Positions 1 through 9,403 of a DNA stretch of 64,000 nucleotides are shown one piece after another. The notes under the pieces are model-generated. The model saw only the letters and a list, made by a program, of their open reading frames with translations. It had not been told where the DNA came from and ran no database searches. The position numbers were made by a program, and so were the translations under genes. Origin of the DNA: Alishewanella tabrizica. GTDB taxonomy: Bacteria; Pseudomonadota; Gammaproteobacteria; Enterobacterales; Alteromonadaceae. How positions within the stretch are numbered: position 1 is the first letter of the stretch; each line of letters begins with the position of its first letter. The DNA is taken from positions 1 through 64,000 of the forward strand of contig NZ_BMYR01000009.1 in assembly GCF_014652375.1 (NCBI RefSeq). Direction: 5' to 3'.

Positions 1-22
1 CACTTCCCAGATTTTAAGTCAA
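1..22 (-). promoter_or_regulatory. Possible third rRNA promoter, cut by window edge
   Basis: On the minus strand CGCTTGACT gives a -35 TTGACT at 17-22. With a 16-base spacer the -10 would start at the first base outside the window, so it cannot be confirmed. The bases around the -35 resemble those of the promoter at 119-152. Confidence 0.35.
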
Positions 23-118
23 GCGTGAGGAAGATTCTTTTTTAAAACTCTTCGTCACGTTCGACTATTTTTAACTTCACTTCGCTTTTCGAGGCTTTCG
101 TTAGCACCCTGAAGCGAG

Positions 119-152
119 GCGGCCATTTTAGTGATTTTAAACTTGCTGTCAA
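119..152 (-). promoter_or_regulatory. rRNA operon P2-type promoter (leftward)
   Basis: Minus strand: perfect -35 TTGACA (147-152), 16-base spacer, -10 TAAAAT (125-130), then a GC-rich discriminator GGCCGCC. It lies about 115 bases downstream of the P1-like promoter and reads the same way, the usual tandem arrangement upstream of rRNA operons. Confidence 0.72.
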
Positions 153-234
153 GCGTCTTTTTAAAGATTTTTGCAATTCGCTTTATCACTCGGTTACTGC
201 TATGTTTCTGGTGAAGCGCAGTGCCCCGTGGCAT

Positions 235-269
235 GGCGCGCATTATAGGGCGTTTTAAAATTGACGCAA
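235..269 (-). promoter_or_regulatory. rRNA operon P1-type promoter (leftward)
   Basis: Read on the minus strand, a -35 TTGCGT (264-269), a 16-base spacer and a perfect -10 TATAAT (242-247) are followed by a GC-rich discriminator GCGCGCC. The run CCCTATAATGCGC matches what I recall of E. coli rrn P1 promoters, and A/T-rich sequence just upstream (about 275-310) could be an UP element. In E. coli rrsD lies directly beside yrdA, the same neighbour as here, so a 16S gene is expected just left of the window. Start near 234-235 is inferred. Confidence 0.8.
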
Positions 270-376
270 GCCTCTTTTTAATAAAAACATGGCATTTTGT
301 GTTGTTAGCAGAAAATTTCAACGAAGTGCAGCTTTTTACCACGTTTACTGCATAATATGTCGACACTGGAGGGTAT

Positions 377-910
377 ATGACGTTACGAACTTACAAAGGA
401 ATAGCACCAAAGCTAGGCACAGGCGTTTACATTGACGCTTCCAGCGTACTAGTGGGTGATATCGAATTAGCTGCAGATGTGAGTATTTGGCCTTTAGTCG
501 CTGCCCGGGGTGATGTTAACTATATACGCATAGGCGCGCGAACGAATGTACAAGATGGTTCAGTGCTTCATTTGTCACGCCCGAGCAAAGGCAAGCCAGC
601 AGGATCACCACTTATTATAGGTGAAGACGTTACTGTAGGTCATAAAGTGATGCTGCACGGCTGCACCCTTGGCAACAGGATCTTGATTGGTATGGGCGCT
701 ATTGTGATGGATGATGTTGTTGTAGAAGATGATGTGATCATCGGTGCGGGGAGTTTGGTGCCACCAGGTAAGAGATTAGCCAGTGGCTATTTATATGTTG
801 GTAGCCCCGCTAAACAAGCAAGGCCTTTAACAGATCATGAACTCGCTTTTCTAAAAGAGTCAGCGTTAAACTATGTCCAACTGAAAGATGAGTATCTGGC
901 AGAAGTTTAA
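377..910 (+). CDS. yrdA: Gamma carbonic anhydrase family protein (YrdA-like)
   Basis: A 177-residue left-handed beta-helix protein of the gamma carbonic anhydrase family, expected to be a cytoplasmic trimer with metal held between subunits. Hexapeptide repeats run through most of the chain. Three histidines in the family positions are visible: H65 (DGSVLH), H89 and H94 (VGHKVMLHG), with R44 and D46 in the ARGD motif. True carbonic anhydrase activity is unproven for the YrdA subgroup. The ATG is preceded by a strong Shine-Dalgarno GGAGGG at 368-373. The stop overlaps by three bases the stop of the convergent DUF1488 gene. It is divergent from the rRNA promoters, as yrdA is beside rrsD in E. 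coli. Confidence 0.93.
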   Translation: MTLRTYKGIAPKLGTGVYIDASSVLVGDIELAADVSIWPLVAARGDVNYIRIGARTNVQDGSVLHLSRPSKGKPAGSPLIIGEDVTVGHKVMLHGCTLGNRILIGMGAIVMDDVVVEDDVIIGAGSLVPPGKRLASGYLYVGSPAKQARPLTDHELAFLKESALNYVQLKDEYLAEV

Positions 911-1143
911 AGCCAGATCTCACCAAACTCATTATAACTATCCTTAGAGATAGCCAACTCCGCTTTATCTTCCCATGTAAAGGCCTCGGCTTTTACTTGG
1001 GATAATGCTTGCTCTGGATCGTCGGTGATAACGAGAGGTATAAAGCAAGCAACTTTTAGTCCTGCTACTAGGCAACTAAAACCGATGGCCGCCTTATCTC
1101 TTGCATAGTAAAAGTCATTGTTAAATATTAGCTGCTGATTCAT
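907..1143 (-). CDS. DUF1488 family protein (YrdB-like)
   Basis: A 78-residue cytoplasmic protein without signal peptide or membrane segment. Its sequence (motifs [12 protein letters not shown] and [12 protein letters not shown]) and place after aroE identify it as the DUF1488/YrdB type, whose function is not known to me. The ATG overlaps the aroE stop in an ATGA arrangement (1140-1143), so it is probably translated by coupling. The aroE-yrdB order is the same in E. coli and Vibrio. Confidence 0.85.
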   Translation of the reverse strand: MNQQLIFNNDFYYARDKAAIGFSCLVAGLKVACFIPLVITDDPEQALSQVKAEAFTWEDKAELAISKDSYNEFGEIWL

Positions 1144-1955
1144 CGGCGGAGCTGATCCTGTAATAGGGTAAGTACGGGTTCAATATTTGGCTGCTTGCCA
1201 CGCCAAATAGTAAAAGCCGCTGCCGCTTGCGCAACTAACATACCCAAGCCATCTGCCTGCACAGGTACACCATGCTCTTTACACCAGCTTAAAAATGCCG
1301 TTGGTTTAGCCCCATATAGCATGTCATACGCTAACTGACAGTGTATTAAATGCTTACTGGCAAGTGCTGGTCGCTCGTTAGTTAAACCTGACGAAGTGGC
1401 ATTGATCACCAAATGATACGGCTGTTCGGGAATAGCATCTAGGCTTGCAGCAATGACTGATGCCGGAAAAGCCTTAGCAATAGCTTGCGCCTTTGCCACT
1501 GTGCGGTTTGCGATAACGATTTTAGCAACTCCTGCCTGTAATAGTGGGCCCACAACCCCGCGACTTGCGCCACCCGCGCCCAGCAGTAATATAGAGGCAT
1601 TAGTCAGTTTTGCTCCAAGGCGCTCAAGATCCTGCACCAAGCCAATACCATCGGTGTTATCGCCTACTAACTTACCTTCACTACTTATATATAGCGTATT
1701 AACCGCGCCAGCTTGTTGCGCTCGCTCAGACAAAACATCGGCCAGCGCAAAAGCTTGCTCTTTAAACGGCACGGTAACATTAGCGCCTTTGCCACCTTGA
1801 CTAACAAAGGTTCGCCAGCTGTCGGCAAAACTATCTACTGGTGCTAGAATAGCCTCATAGCTTAACGACTCAGCGGTTTGCAGAGCAAAGTGCTGATGTA
1901 TAAAAGGAGACTTTGAGTGTCCTATCGGATTACCAAATACAGCGTAACGGTCCAC
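1140..1955 (-). CDS. aroE: Shikimate dehydrogenase
   Basis: NADP-dependent reduction of 3-dehydroshikimate to shikimate, fourth step of the chorismate pathway. From the GTG start the protein has 271 residues and its key residues fall at E. coli numbering: SKS at 14-16, catalytic K65 in NVTVPFK, and D102 in NTDG. The dinucleotide fold follows with a GAGGASRG loop. I chose the GTG at 1955 over an upstream ATG at 2015 because it has a Shine-Dalgarno AAAAGG seven bases away and gives the standard N-terminus [10 protein letters not shown]. The start faces a divergent globin gene. It is followed by the DUF1488 gene with ATGA overlap. Confidence 0.95.
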   Translation of the reverse strand: MDRYAVFGNPIGHSKSPFIHQHFALQTAESLSYEAILAPVDSFADSWRTFVSQGGKGANVTVPFKEQAFALADVLSERAQQAGAVNTLYISSEGKLVGDNTDGIGLVQDLERLGAKLTNASILLLGAGGASRGVVGPLLQAGVAKIVIANRTVAKAQAIAKAFPASVIAASLDAIPEQPYHLVINATSSGLTNERPALASKHLIHCQLAYDMLYGAKPTAFLSWCKEHGVPVQADGLGMLVAQAAAAFTIWRGKQPNIEPVLTLLQDQLRR

Positions 1956-1959
1956 AAGA

Positions 1960-2406
1960 ATGCCTTTTAAGAAGTTAATACAGATGATTTTTAATAAAAG
2001 TACCACAAATAGCAAGGCACATCCGACACCAGAACAAACGCCTTATCAATTAATGGGGGGCGAAACAGCGGTAAGAGCCCTGGCTAATCGCTTTTACGAT
2101 ATTATGGAAACTGCGCCCGAAGCGAAAGCGCTTTATGCTATTCATCCTCTGCCGCTAGATACTATTCGACAAAAATTCTTTGAGTTTTTATCCGGTTGGC
2201 TAGGTGGCCCAGCCTTATTTGAAGAAAAATATGGCCATCCTAGATTACGGGCCCGCCATATGCCTTTTACCGTGAACGCACAACTGCGTGATGAATGGAT
2301 GTTTTGTATGAATCAAGCGCTGGATGAAGTTGTAACAGATAAGCTGCTACGGGAAGGTATTCGCCAGTCGATTGGGCAACTGGCGAGCCATATGATTAAC
2401 TGTTAA
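1960..2406 (+). CDS. Group II truncated haemoglobin
   Basis: A small haem protein of the truncated globin family, probably group II, with possible roles in oxygen or nitric oxide chemistry; the actual role is unknown. The globin core starts at PYQLMGGE. Proximal histidine H100 lies in RLRARHMPF, and the conserved Trp of helix G appears in DEWMF. The first ATG gives 148 residues, but the ATG at 1984 (140 residues) may be the true start; neither has a strong ribosome site. The gene is divergent from aroE, with only 4 to 28 bases between start codons, and its stop overlaps the convergent hemF stop. It interrupts the usual hemF-aroE neighbourhood. Confidence 0.9.
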   Translation: MPFKKLIQMIFNKSTTNSKAHPTPEQTPYQLMGGETAVRALANRFYDIMETAPEAKALYAIHPLPLDTIRQKFFEFLSGWLGGPALFEEKYGHPRLRARHMPFTVNAQLRDEWMFCMNQALDEVVTDKLLREGIRQSIGQLASHMINC

Positions 2407-3332
2407 TCGGCTTGCTGTAACAGCCAGTCTTGCGGCTTAAGGTAACGCTCGTATAAGAGCGCTTCAGCACTGCCCTGCTCGGGTTGATAACCATACTGCC
2501 AGCGCACCAATGGCGGCATCGACATGAGAATGGACTCGGTACGACCGCCACTTTGTAAGCCAAACAGGGTGCCACGGTCATACACCAGGTTAAACTCAAC
2601 ATAACGCCCACGGCGGTATAACTGAAATTGCCGCTCCCGATCACCATAAGGCGTGTCTTTACGTTTAGCTACTAAGGGTAAATACGCTTTCGTAAACGCC
2701 TCACCTACCGCACGCATTATGGCAAAGCTTTGCTCAAAACCTGGCGCATTTAAATCATCAAAAAATAACCCACCCACACCCCGGGTTTCATTTCGGTGTT
2801 TTAAATAGAAATAGTCGTCGCACCATTTTTTATAGTTCGGATAATACTCAGATCCAAAGGGCTCAACGGCATCCTTTGCCGTTTGATGCCAATGAATGAC
2901 ATCGTCTTCAAACGGATAAAACGGCGTTAAATCAAAGCCACCACCGAACCACCAAACTGGTGACTCCCCTTCTTTTTCGGCAATAAAAAAGCGCACATTG
3001 GCATGGGTAGTCGGTAGGTAAGGATTATGCGGATGAATAACCAACGAGACACCACAAGCATTAAAGTTACGTCCGGCAAGCTCAGGCCTATGTGCTGTGG
3101 CCGACGCTGGCATTTGTGCGCCATACACATGCGAATAATTAACACCGGCTTGTTCAAATACGTTACCTTCTGTAAGCACCCGACTGCGGCCACCACCACC
3201 TTCTGCCCGTTGCCACGCATCCTCTACAAATAAAGCGCCAGCATCAGCGAGCTCTAATTGACGACAAATTTGATCTTGTAGCGCCATCAAAAACGCCTGT
3301 ACCTGCTCTAACTGTGCTGAATGTGTTGCCAT
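2403..3332 (-). CDS. hemF: Oxygen-dependent coproporphyrinogen-III oxidase
   Basis: Aerobic oxidative decarboxylation of coproporphyrinogen III to protoporphyrinogen IX in haem synthesis. It is a 309-residue soluble protein of normal family length. Signature stretches are visible: [20 protein letters not shown] near residues 45-65, [28 protein letters not shown] near 125-145, and the [17 protein letters not shown] block near the C-terminus. The start is an ATG at 3332. In Vibrio and E. coli relatives this gene sits beside tsaC and aroE; here tsaC is not found next to it. Confidence 0.97.
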   Translation of the reverse strand: MATHSAQLEQVQAFLMALQDQICRQLELADAGALFVEDAWQRAEGGGGRSRVLTEGNVFEQAGVNYSHVYGAQMPASATAHRPELAGRNFNACGVSLVIHPHNPYLPTTHANVRFFIAEKEGESPVWWFGGGFDLTPFYPFEDDVIHWHQTAKDAVEPFGSEYYPNYKKWCDDYFYLKHRNETRGVGGLFFDDLNAPGFEQSFAIMRAVGEAFTKAYLPLVAKRKDTPYGDRERQFQLYRRGRYVEFNLVYDRGTLFGLQSGGRTESILMSMPPLVRWQYGYQPEQGSAEALLYERYLKPQDWLLQQAD

Positions 3333-3642
3333 CTTAACTCCTAAAACGGAACTGCCATTATCACATCGATAAAATAAGAACCCATCAAATGTAATATGGT
3401 TAATATACTGTCACTGGGAATAAACATCCTATCGAATGTAATAACAAAAGAATGTTTTACAACTAATCAGCAGCAGCTCATGCAGAAATTCAAGTCTATT
3501 TCTTGTTCTTTGCTAAACCGCTATTGCAAAATCGCTTAAAACCCTTCTTTGCCAAAGACACTAAACGTTTATTCATGACCCGATGAGCGTTATAATAACC
3601 CTTTAACCCTTCAACTTCATCAAGTTCACAAAGGAAACCACT
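3333..3642. other. 310-base intergenic region between hemF and purE
   Basis: No ORF of note on either strand. The right end carries the purE promoter. A short imperfect direct repeat (ATCAAATGTAATA at 3384-3396, ATCGAATGTAATA at 3432-3444) is the only other structure I see. From memory of the Vibrio order, tsaC would be expected here, but I see no recognisable remnant of it. Confidence 0.6.
3562..3596 (+). promoter_or_regulatory. purE promoter with PurR-like operator
   Basis: A perfect -10 TATAAT (3591-3596) lies 17 bases from a weak -35 TTTATT (3568-3573). The palindrome TAAACGTTTA at 3562-3571 overlaps the -35. Its AAACGTTT core is the centre of the PurR operator (GCAAACGTTTGC type) but the outer bases do not match. 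Repression by a PurR protein is therefore only a suggestion. Confidence 0.42.
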
Positions 3643-4134
3643 ATGCAGGTTGGTATTATCATGGGTTCAACGTCAGACTGGCCTACCATGAAACATGCAG
3701 CAGATATGCTGGACCGTTTTGGCATTGCTTATGAAACGAAAGTGGTTTCTGCTCATCGCACACCACAGTTATTGGCAGATTACGCCTCTGGTGCTGCAGA
3801 GCGTGGCTTAAAAGTGATTATTGCCGGTGCAGGTGGTGCAGCGCACTTACCCGGTATGGCAGCTGCCTTTACTAGCCTTCCGGTTTTGGGTGTACCAGTG
3901 CAATCTAAAGCATTAAAAGGCTTAGATTCACTACTCTCAATTGTGCAGATGCCCAAAGGCGTTGCGGTTGGTACATTGGCCATTGGCGATGCTGGCGCAG
4001 CGAATGCAGGCTTGCTTGCTGCGCAAATTTTAGCAACGAGCAATGCGGATTTATTAAAACAAATTGATGCGTTTCGAGCAGCACAAACTGAAATGGTCTT
4101 AAGTCAACCCGATCCGTCACAGGGTGCACTATGA
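3643..4134 (+). CDS. purE: 5-(carboxyamino)imidazole ribonucleotide mutase
   Basis: Converts N5-CAIR to CAIR in purine synthesis, working with the product of the adjoining purK. A 163-residue class I PurE; family motifs GSTSDWPTM (residues 8-16) and SAHRTP (36-41, catalytic His38) are present, followed by the glycine-rich [12 protein letters not shown] loop. ATG start with a purine-rich Shine-Dalgarno AAAGGAAA just upstream. The stop overlaps the purK ATG (ATGA at 4131-4134), so the two are co-translated. Confidence 0.97.
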   Translation: MQVGIIMGSTSDWPTMKHAADMLDRFGIAYETKVVSAHRTPQLLADYASGAAERGLKVIIAGAGGAAHLPGMAAAFTSLPVLGVPVQSKALKGLDSLLSIVQMPKGVAVGTLAIGDAGAANAGLLAAQILATSNADLLKQIDAFRAAQTEMVLSQPDPSQGAL

Positions 4135-5261
4135 ATGTCTTAGTACTTGGTGCCGGACAGCTGGCTAGAATGATGGCGCTGGCCGGGGCGCCACTGAATA
4201 TCAATATCAGCGCTTATGATGTAAATACCGATAATATTATTCACCCGCTAACTCAGGCTCAACTTGGCAGCGGTTTGGCGCAAGCACTCGCAGCAGCGGA
4301 TGTAGTAACTGCTGAATTTGAACATATCCCTTTACCCATATTAGAGGAATGCCAGCAAAGTGGTAAGTTTTTACCCGGCGCTGCAGCCATAAAAGCGGGT
4401 GGTGATCGTCGTCTAGAAAAAGCCCTGTTAGAAAGCGCAGGCGCAGCCAGTGCGGCATACCGCATCATTAGATCAGAAGCTGATTTTAACCAGGCGATTG
4501 CTGAGCTCGGCTTACCCTTGGTGTTTAAAAGTGCTCTGGCCGGCTATGATGGTAAAGGTCAATGGCGTTTAAAAACGGCTGACGATGCCAAACAAATTTG
4601 GCAACAAATCGCGGCCTTTTTGGCAGCAGATACGAAACAGGCTATTGTCGCTGAACAGTTTATTCGCTTTGAACGCGAAGTCTCCTTAGTAGGTGCCCGC
4701 AGTAGCTCTGGGGAAATTAAGGTTTATCCTTTGACTGAGAACCATCATGTTAATGGCGTACTTAGTGTATCTTTGGCTCGACCTGTTACTCAGGCATTAC
4801 AGTTACACGCTGAAAAGATGTTTACCGCAGTAGCAAATCATCTGAACTATGTTGGCGTGTTAGCAATTGAATTTTTCGAAGTACAAGGTTCTCTGCTGGT
4901 TAATGAAATTGCACCTAGAGTGCATAACTCTGGCCATTGGACACAACAAGGTGCTGACTGTTGCCAGTTTACGAATCACTTACGGGCAGTCTGCGGTTTA
5001 CCTTTAGGTAGCACGGCTCTGATTCGACCTACCTTGATGATAAATATTCTAGGCGAGGACGTAGTCCCTTCATCTATCCTTACGCTGCCAGCCTTAGGAT
5101 TGCATTGGTACGGAAAAACTAAAAGAGCAGGACGCAAAATGGGCCATATCAATCTTTCAGCAAATAGTAATGCAGAATTAAAAGCCTTATTTGCAAAACT
5201 GATTGATCAACTCCCCGCCTCGGCGTTTCCTGAGTTGGAACAAATGCTACAACGTATTTAA
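4131..5261 (+). CDS. purK: 5-(carboxyamino)imidazole ribonucleotide synthase
   Basis: ATP-dependent carboxylation of aminoimidazole ribonucleotide with bicarbonate, giving N5-CAIR for PurE. The 376-residue chain begins with the glycine-rich GAGQLARMM motif and then has the ATP-grasp domain: [16 protein letters not shown] near residues 125-140, [13 protein letters not shown], and the metal site [15 protein letters not shown] near 255-270. It starts in the last codons of purE and is followed by a hairpin shared with the convergent yrdD-like gene. Confidence 0.97.
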   Translation: MNVLVLGAGQLARMMALAGAPLNINISAYDVNTDNIIHPLTQAQLGSGLAQALAAADVVTAEFEHIPLPILEECQQSGKFLPGAAAIKAGGDRRLEKALLESAGAASAAYRIIRSEADFNQAIAELGLPLVFKSALAGYDGKGQWRLKTADDAKQIWQQIAAFLAADTKQAIVAEQFIRFEREVSLVGARSSSGEIKVYPLTENHHVNGVLSVSLARPVTQALQLHAEKMFTAVANHLNYVGVLAIEFFEVQGSLLVNEIAPRVHNSGHWTQQGADCCQFTNHLRAVCGLPLGSTALIRPTLMINILGEDVVPSSILTLPALGLHWYGKTKRAGRKMGHINLSANSNAELKALFAKLIDQLPASAFPELEQMLQRI

Positions 5262-5283
5262 CTACAATGTTCTAAAATCAAAG

Positions 5284-5320
5284 GGTTGAAATTGCAGTCA
5301 CCACAACTGCAGTTTCAACT
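5284..5320. terminator. Hairpin between convergent purK and yrdD-like gene
   Basis: Inverted repeat GGTTGAAATTGCAGT (5284-5298) and ACTGCAGTTTCAACT (5306-5320), with two wobble or mismatch positions and a seven-base loop. It lies between convergent stops and could end transcription both ways, although the U-tract is poor. Confidence 0.5.
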
Positions 5321-5330
5321 TAAAAAGGTT

Positions 5331-5897
5331 TCAAGCATTAGATTCAGAAGATTGTTTGCGTTGACACGCCTTTGCTGCGCAATAAAGTCCGGCTTTTTTT
5401 TGCATCAATAATGGATAAGCACAATATTCGCAAGTTCCTGACACCGGTAAATCGTTTAGCAAAAAAGTACAATCAGGATATTGCTCACACCCCCAGAACG
5501 TTTTCCCGTATTTACTCAGTCGTTCTGTCAGCTGACCACTCCGACATTTTGGGCAGTTAACGGTACTTGGGGATGGCGATTCGTCTTGTACAATAAAATG
5601 ACAGTTAGGATAACCCGTACAGCCAATAAACATGCCATAGCGGCCGTTCTTCACCGCCAACGGCGCTGTACACTCAGGACAAGGTTCTTCTTCTAAAATT
5701 TTCACCACGCTGTTTTCATGTTGGTGTAACGCTTTGCTGTACTGGCATTCAGGGTAAGTGCTGCATCCTAAAAATGGCCCATTCTTACTTGAGCGAATAA
5801 CTAAAGGGTTTTGACACAGCGGGCAAGGCTCAGTTTGCTGTGGTAAGGAAAATAAAGGGGAATGATCTGTCATAACAACTTGAGAACCTTTGCTCAT
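5331..5897 (-). CDS. yrdD: Topoisomerase-type C4 zinc-finger protein (YrdD-like)
   Basis: A 188-residue protein built from tandem zinc ribbons like those at the C-terminus of topoisomerase I, so a nucleic-acid-binding role is expected; there is no topoisomerase core. Three full ribbons start at CPLCQNPL, CPECTAPL and CPKCRSGQ, each closing with a GC-x(3)-YP-x-C motif, and a fourth shorter cysteine cluster (CEYC, then CAAKAC) ends the protein. The first ATG (5897) is used; a second in-frame ATG nine codons on (5870, MTDHSP) is possible. The gene stands just ahead of smg and dprA on the same strand, as in E. coli and Vibrio. Confidence 0.9.
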   Translation of the reverse strand: MSKGSQVVMTDHSPLFSLPQQTEPCPLCQNPLVIRSSKNGPFLGCSTYPECQYSKALHQHENSVVKILEEEPCPECTAPLAVKNGRYGMFIGCTGYPNCHFIVQDESPSPSTVNCPKCRSGQLTERLSKYGKTFWGCEQYPDCTFLLNDLPVSGTCEYCAYPLLMQKKAGLYCAAKACQRKQSSESNA

Positions 5898-6046
5898 GTA
5901 CTTTCATCAAGAAGGTCGGGGTAAGAGAGCTTATCTGTACCCCGCCTGAGCACACCATGATGTTCTGTGTAATGTCGTTAGTTTAAGTTAGCATTTATGT
6001 GCAACGTAATAACACATGCCATAAACACGCGCGAACGATAAAAACG

Positions 6047-6520
6047 TTAATGTAGTGGTCCCTCAGGTTGTTCAAACAGTAAATCTTCCATCTGTGCATA
6101 GGCGTTTTCTCGCCCAGGCACATTAAACAACACCATTAAAACCACCCATTTTAAATCTTCTAAGCTAATACTGTGACTATCTAAATCCATGACCCGATCA
6201 ATAACCATTTCTCGTGTTGTGGCATCAAGCACATTAATTTGCTCTAAGAACATTAAAAATCCCTGACCCTCCGTATCAATTTTGCGATACTCTTCAGCCG
6301 TTAAAATACGGATGGCATTGTTACTAACTTTTGATAAGTAAGGTTTAGTCTGATTCTCTTGTAACGCAGATAAGCGATCGAGCCATTTTAAAGCACGAAA
6401 AATATCATCATCATGAAAACCCGCTTTACTGAGCTCTTTAGTCAGATCGGCATGGTTAACATACACATCAGCTTCGTTATGAAGGTAATTTTCGAATAGA
6501 TAAACGAGGATATCAAACAT
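6047..6520 (-). CDS. smg: Smg family protein (DUF494)
   Basis: A 157-residue acidic, mostly helical cytoplasmic protein of the Smg/DUF494 family; its function is not established. The N-terminus [12 protein letters not shown] and the internal [13 protein letters not shown] stretch are typical. It follows dprA with a two-base gap, so the pair is an operon, with the same dprA-smg order as in E. coli and Vibrio. No membrane segment or signal peptide is seen. Confidence 0.92.
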   Translation of the reverse strand: MFDILVYLFENYLHNEADVYVNHADLTKELSKAGFHDDDIFRALKWLDRLSALQENQTKPYLSKVSNNAIRILTAEEYRKIDTEGQGFLMFLEQINVLDATTREMVIDRVMDLDSHSISLEDLKWVVLMVLFNVPGRENAYAQMEDLLFEQPEGPLH

Positions 6521-6522
6521 AA

Positions 6523-7605
6523 TCAGGTACTCCCCACTTTAATGTAACCACCGGGTACAACTGCGATCTTACCAAGTAATTCTAACTCAAGTAAGATAAT
6601 GGAAACGTCTGTCACTGTCATGCCTACCCGCTCAGCTAGTACATCAACTGATATAGGTATGTCTTCTACGTTATCCAACAACTGTTGGGTGCACAAGTCT
6701 AATGTTAAATTTATTTCGTTGTTGCCCTTCATGCCGTTATCAGCAAACAACGCGCGCTCTTCTAATATATCGGCGATACCGGTAACAAGTTTAGCGCCTT
6801 GTTGAATAAGATGATGGCAACCACTCGCCTGAGTGTTGTAAAAAGACCCTGGTACCGCAAATACTTCCCGGTTGTATTCAGCAGCTAAATTTGCACTAAT
6901 TAACGAACCACTCTTTATGGTCGCTTCTACGACTAAGGTGCCAATACTCAAACCAACCACAATACGATTACGCTGAGGAAAATATTCTGCCCGTGCGCGA
7001 ACATCTGGAAAATACTCTGATATCAAGGCGCCAGTCTGTGCAATATCAGCGGCTAAACGCTTGTTACTGGTTGGATAAATTTGCCTTAAACCATGCCCCA
7101 ATACCGCCAATGTTTTGCCGCCTGCATGTAAGGCTCCCAAATGACACTCACTATCAATACCCTGCGCCATACCGCTGGTAACTATCATGCCATTTTGAGT
7201 GAGTTCTGCTGCCAACTGTCGGGCTACTTTGCGACCAGTAGGAGTGGGCAAACGGCTCCCCACCATTGCGATTTGTGGCAAAGCCAGTAAGGTTGGATCC
7301 CCTTTTATAAACAACACCAGAGGCGGTTGGCGAGTTTCCTTTAGTAAAGGAGGATAATATTGATGATCAAAGCAGATAAGATGATGGTCTGTTGCTTCAG
7401 CTTGCCAAGCCAGGGCTTGCTCTACCCACACTTGGGCTTCATAGCTCAGCCCATGTGCTTGTCGTTGTGTTAAGCCGATTTGTTGCAAGGTACTCGCTGG
7501 AAGCGATACTAACTCAGCCAAACTCATCTGCTCACTTAGCTTACGGTACCGCTGACCTCTGAGGCCTACACTCGCTAAAGCGAGCCAGTTGTGCAAATGG
7601 TCCAT
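6523..7605 (-). CDS. dprA: DNA-processing protein DprA
   Basis: Binds incoming single-stranded DNA and loads RecA during natural transformation; it is also common in species not known to be transformable. 360 residues in three parts: an N-terminal SAM-like region, the Rossmann-like DprA core ([69 protein letters not shown]), and a C-terminal winged-helix ([27 protein letters not shown]). Start is an ATG at 7605. It is preceded by the LysM gene with a 27-base gap and followed at once by smg. Confidence 0.96.
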   Translation of the reverse strand: MDHLHNWLALASVGLRGQRYRKLSEQMSLAELVSLPASTLQQIGLTQRQAHGLSYEAQVWVEQALAWQAEATDHHLICFDHQYYPPLLKETRQPPLVLFIKGDPTLLALPQIAMVGSRLPTPTGRKVARQLAAELTQNGMIVTSGMAQGIDSECHLGALHAGGKTLAVLGHGLRQIYPTSNKRLAADIAQTGALISEYFPDVRARAEYFPQRNRIVVGLSIGTLVVEATIKSGSLISANLAAEYNREVFAVPGSFYNTQASGCHHLIQQGAKLVTGIADILEERALFADNGMKGNNEINLTLDLCTQQLLDNVEDIPISVDVLAERVGMTVTDVSIILLELELLGKIAVVPGGYIKVGST

Positions 7606-7632
7606 CGCACACTAGCTCCTCTTAGTTAACTA

Positions 7633-8751
7633 TTACAAATTACCGATCTGATCACCTACTCGAACCGGACGTGACGTCTGTGTAACGATGGCAAAACTGA
7701 CATTATCTGAAACTTTAAACACCATTAACTCACCTACTTTCTCACGTGGCATTGCAAGTGCTTCGCCACCAAAATCCCGCAAGACTTTTTGCAGCTTCGT
7801 GGCGTCTTCTAAATAAACAGGGCCCTCGCGGCCATCGACGACGGTAGGGGATGAGCGATAAATACCAAGCATATGACCTGCAGCTAACTGCGCCTGACCA
7901 CGGTTAAGAACAACAATGTCCATTTTTGCAAATTCACGAAGATCTGACGTCGCCGCAATAATTTGTCCATCAACAGGCTGCTCGGGTTTTGTCATAACAA
8001 AATAAGCAGGCAGCGCCTGATTATCATAAGCAGGTATCACTTTATCGCCTTGGCGTATTTCTCGTGTTACTGAAAGCACGTTTAACGAAGCTGGCACCAA
8101 GGCCGTGGTGTCCGTTTTGGCCGAGCCTGCGCGAAAGGCACGCGTGCTGGCAATCAGTTTTGTTTCATAGCCCAACACCTCGCCGTTTTCAGGATTAACA
8201 TAAGGACTGCCTTGGCGATAAATGGCATAACTTGCCCCTGCAACTAATTCAGCATTCACGTATAAGGTATGCGTATCTGCTGCACTTTTGGATGCCGTAT
8301 TACTACCTAAAATATACGGTAACGCATCAATTTGCTCTTGGGATAACGCCTGTTCATACGTTAAAAAAGGCCGAATAATACCCAAAGGTAACGTGGCAAT
8401 TGCATCAGGGTTTTTATGTGTCATCCTGCTTTGTGGTGATAAACGAACGGCAGGTTTATTATTTATTACATTTGTCGTTAAACGTGGGCGCCCCTCGCTG
8501 TCGTATGTTAAATACAATACATCACCAGGAAAAATTAAATGTGGATTAGCCACTTGTGGGTTGGCCTGCCATAATTGCGGCCATAACCATGGCTCACTTA
8601 AATACAATCCAGAAATATCCCAAAGGGTATCACCAGGCTTCACCACATAGGTAGCTGGCGCGCCAGGCCTGAGTTTTAACACATCGGCAAAAACGGCTGT
8701 AACAAAACAACTTATTAAGGCTGCCACGACCAAGGTTATTTTTTTTAGCAT
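7633..8751 (-). CDS. LysM-domain envelope protein
   Basis: A secreted or periplasmic protein of 372 residues. A signal peptide (charged MLKK, hydrophobic core, AVFA end near residue 22) is followed by one LysM peptidoglycan-binding domain at about 33-85 (YVVKPGDTLWDISGLYL ... NPHLIFPGDVLYL). The remaining 290 residues match no domain I can name; they are the conserved tail of the LysM protein found between def and dprA in Vibrio, Shewanella and Pseudomonas. It is divergent from def. A cell-wall role is inferred only from LysM and export. Confidence 0.88.
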   Translation of the reverse strand: MLKKITLVVAALISCFVTAVFADVLKLRPGAPATYVVKPGDTLWDISGLYLSEPWLWPQLWQANPQVANPHLIFPGDVLYLTYDSEGRPRLTTNVINNKPAVRLSPQSRMTHKNPDAIATLPLGIIRPFLTYEQALSQEQIDALPYILGSNTASKSAADTHTLYVNAELVAGASYAIYRQGSPYVNPENGEVLGYETKLIASTRAFRAGSAKTDTTALVPASLNVLSVTREIRQGDKVIPAYDNQALPAYFVMTKPEQPVDGQIIAATSDLREFAKMDIVVLNRGQAQLAAGHMLGIYRSSPTVVDGREGPVYLEDATKLQKVLRDFGGEALAMPREKVGELMVFKVSDNVSFAIVTQTSRPVRVGDQIGNL

Positions 8752-8875
8752 GCCTGCGTCCTTTAATCCTATACTTTTCGTAATTATTACATACTAAGCT
8801 GTTATTGCCGCGCAATAATGGCTAAAATTAAAACATACCACAGTGGATTAATTAAAGCATAATTTTGTAGGTGTT

Positions 8876-9391
8876 ATGGCCGTTTTAAAAGTATTACATT
8901 ATCCTGATGATCGCTTGCGTACCATCGCAAAACCTGTCGCTGAAGTGACACCCGAAATTCAACAACTGGTTAACGATATGCTTGATACCATGTATGATGA
9001 AAATGGTATTGGTTTAGCAGCAACACAGGTCAACGTACATTTACGTGTGGTGGTGATCGATCTGTCAGAAGAGCGAAACGCTCCATTGGTGTTTATTAAC
9101 CCTGAAATCATCGCACACGATGGTGAGACTAGCTATGAAGAAGGGTGTTTATCAGTACCTCAAAACTACGCTTCTGTTTCACGGGCAAAGCATGTCACGG
9201 TAAAAGCACAAGACAAACACGGTAAATGGTTTGAATTAGAGGCAGATGGCTTATTGGCTATCTGTTTACAACACGAGCTAGACCATTTAATTGGCAAACT
9301 TTTCATCGATTACTTGTCACCTTTAAAACGTGATCGCATCCGTAAAAAGCTTGAAAAAGAAGCTAAACTTGCCGAGCGCCACGCGCTGTAA
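8876..9391 (+). CDS. def: Peptide deformylase
   Basis: Removes the formyl group from the N-terminal methionine of new proteins. 171 residues with all three active-site motifs: GIGLAATQ (44-51), EGCLS with metal ligand C91, and HELDH with H133, E134 and H137. It is the first gene of a def-fmt-rsmB-trkA run; fmt follows after 12 bases. The pairing with fmt, which adds the formyl group to initiator tRNA, is conserved in bacteria. Confidence 0.98.
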   Translation: MAVLKVLHYPDDRLRTIAKPVAEVTPEIQQLVNDMLDTMYDENGIGLAATQVNVHLRVVVIDLSEERNAPLVFINPEIIAHDGETSYEEGCLSVPQNYASVSRAKHVTVKAQDKHGKWFELEADGLLAICLQHELDHLIGKLFIDYLSPLKRDRIRKKLEKEAKLAERHAL

Positions 9392-9403
9392 ACAGGATAT
9401 AAC

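Noticed and set aside
55-366. 103-residue open frame on the minus strand
   Set aside because: It covers the two rRNA-type promoters, has no recognisable domain, and its basic composition follows from the AT-rich leader sequence.
3384-3444. Imperfect direct repeat ATCAAATGTAATA / ATCGAATGTAATA
   Set aside because: Only two short AT-rich copies; could be chance, so not called as a separate feature.
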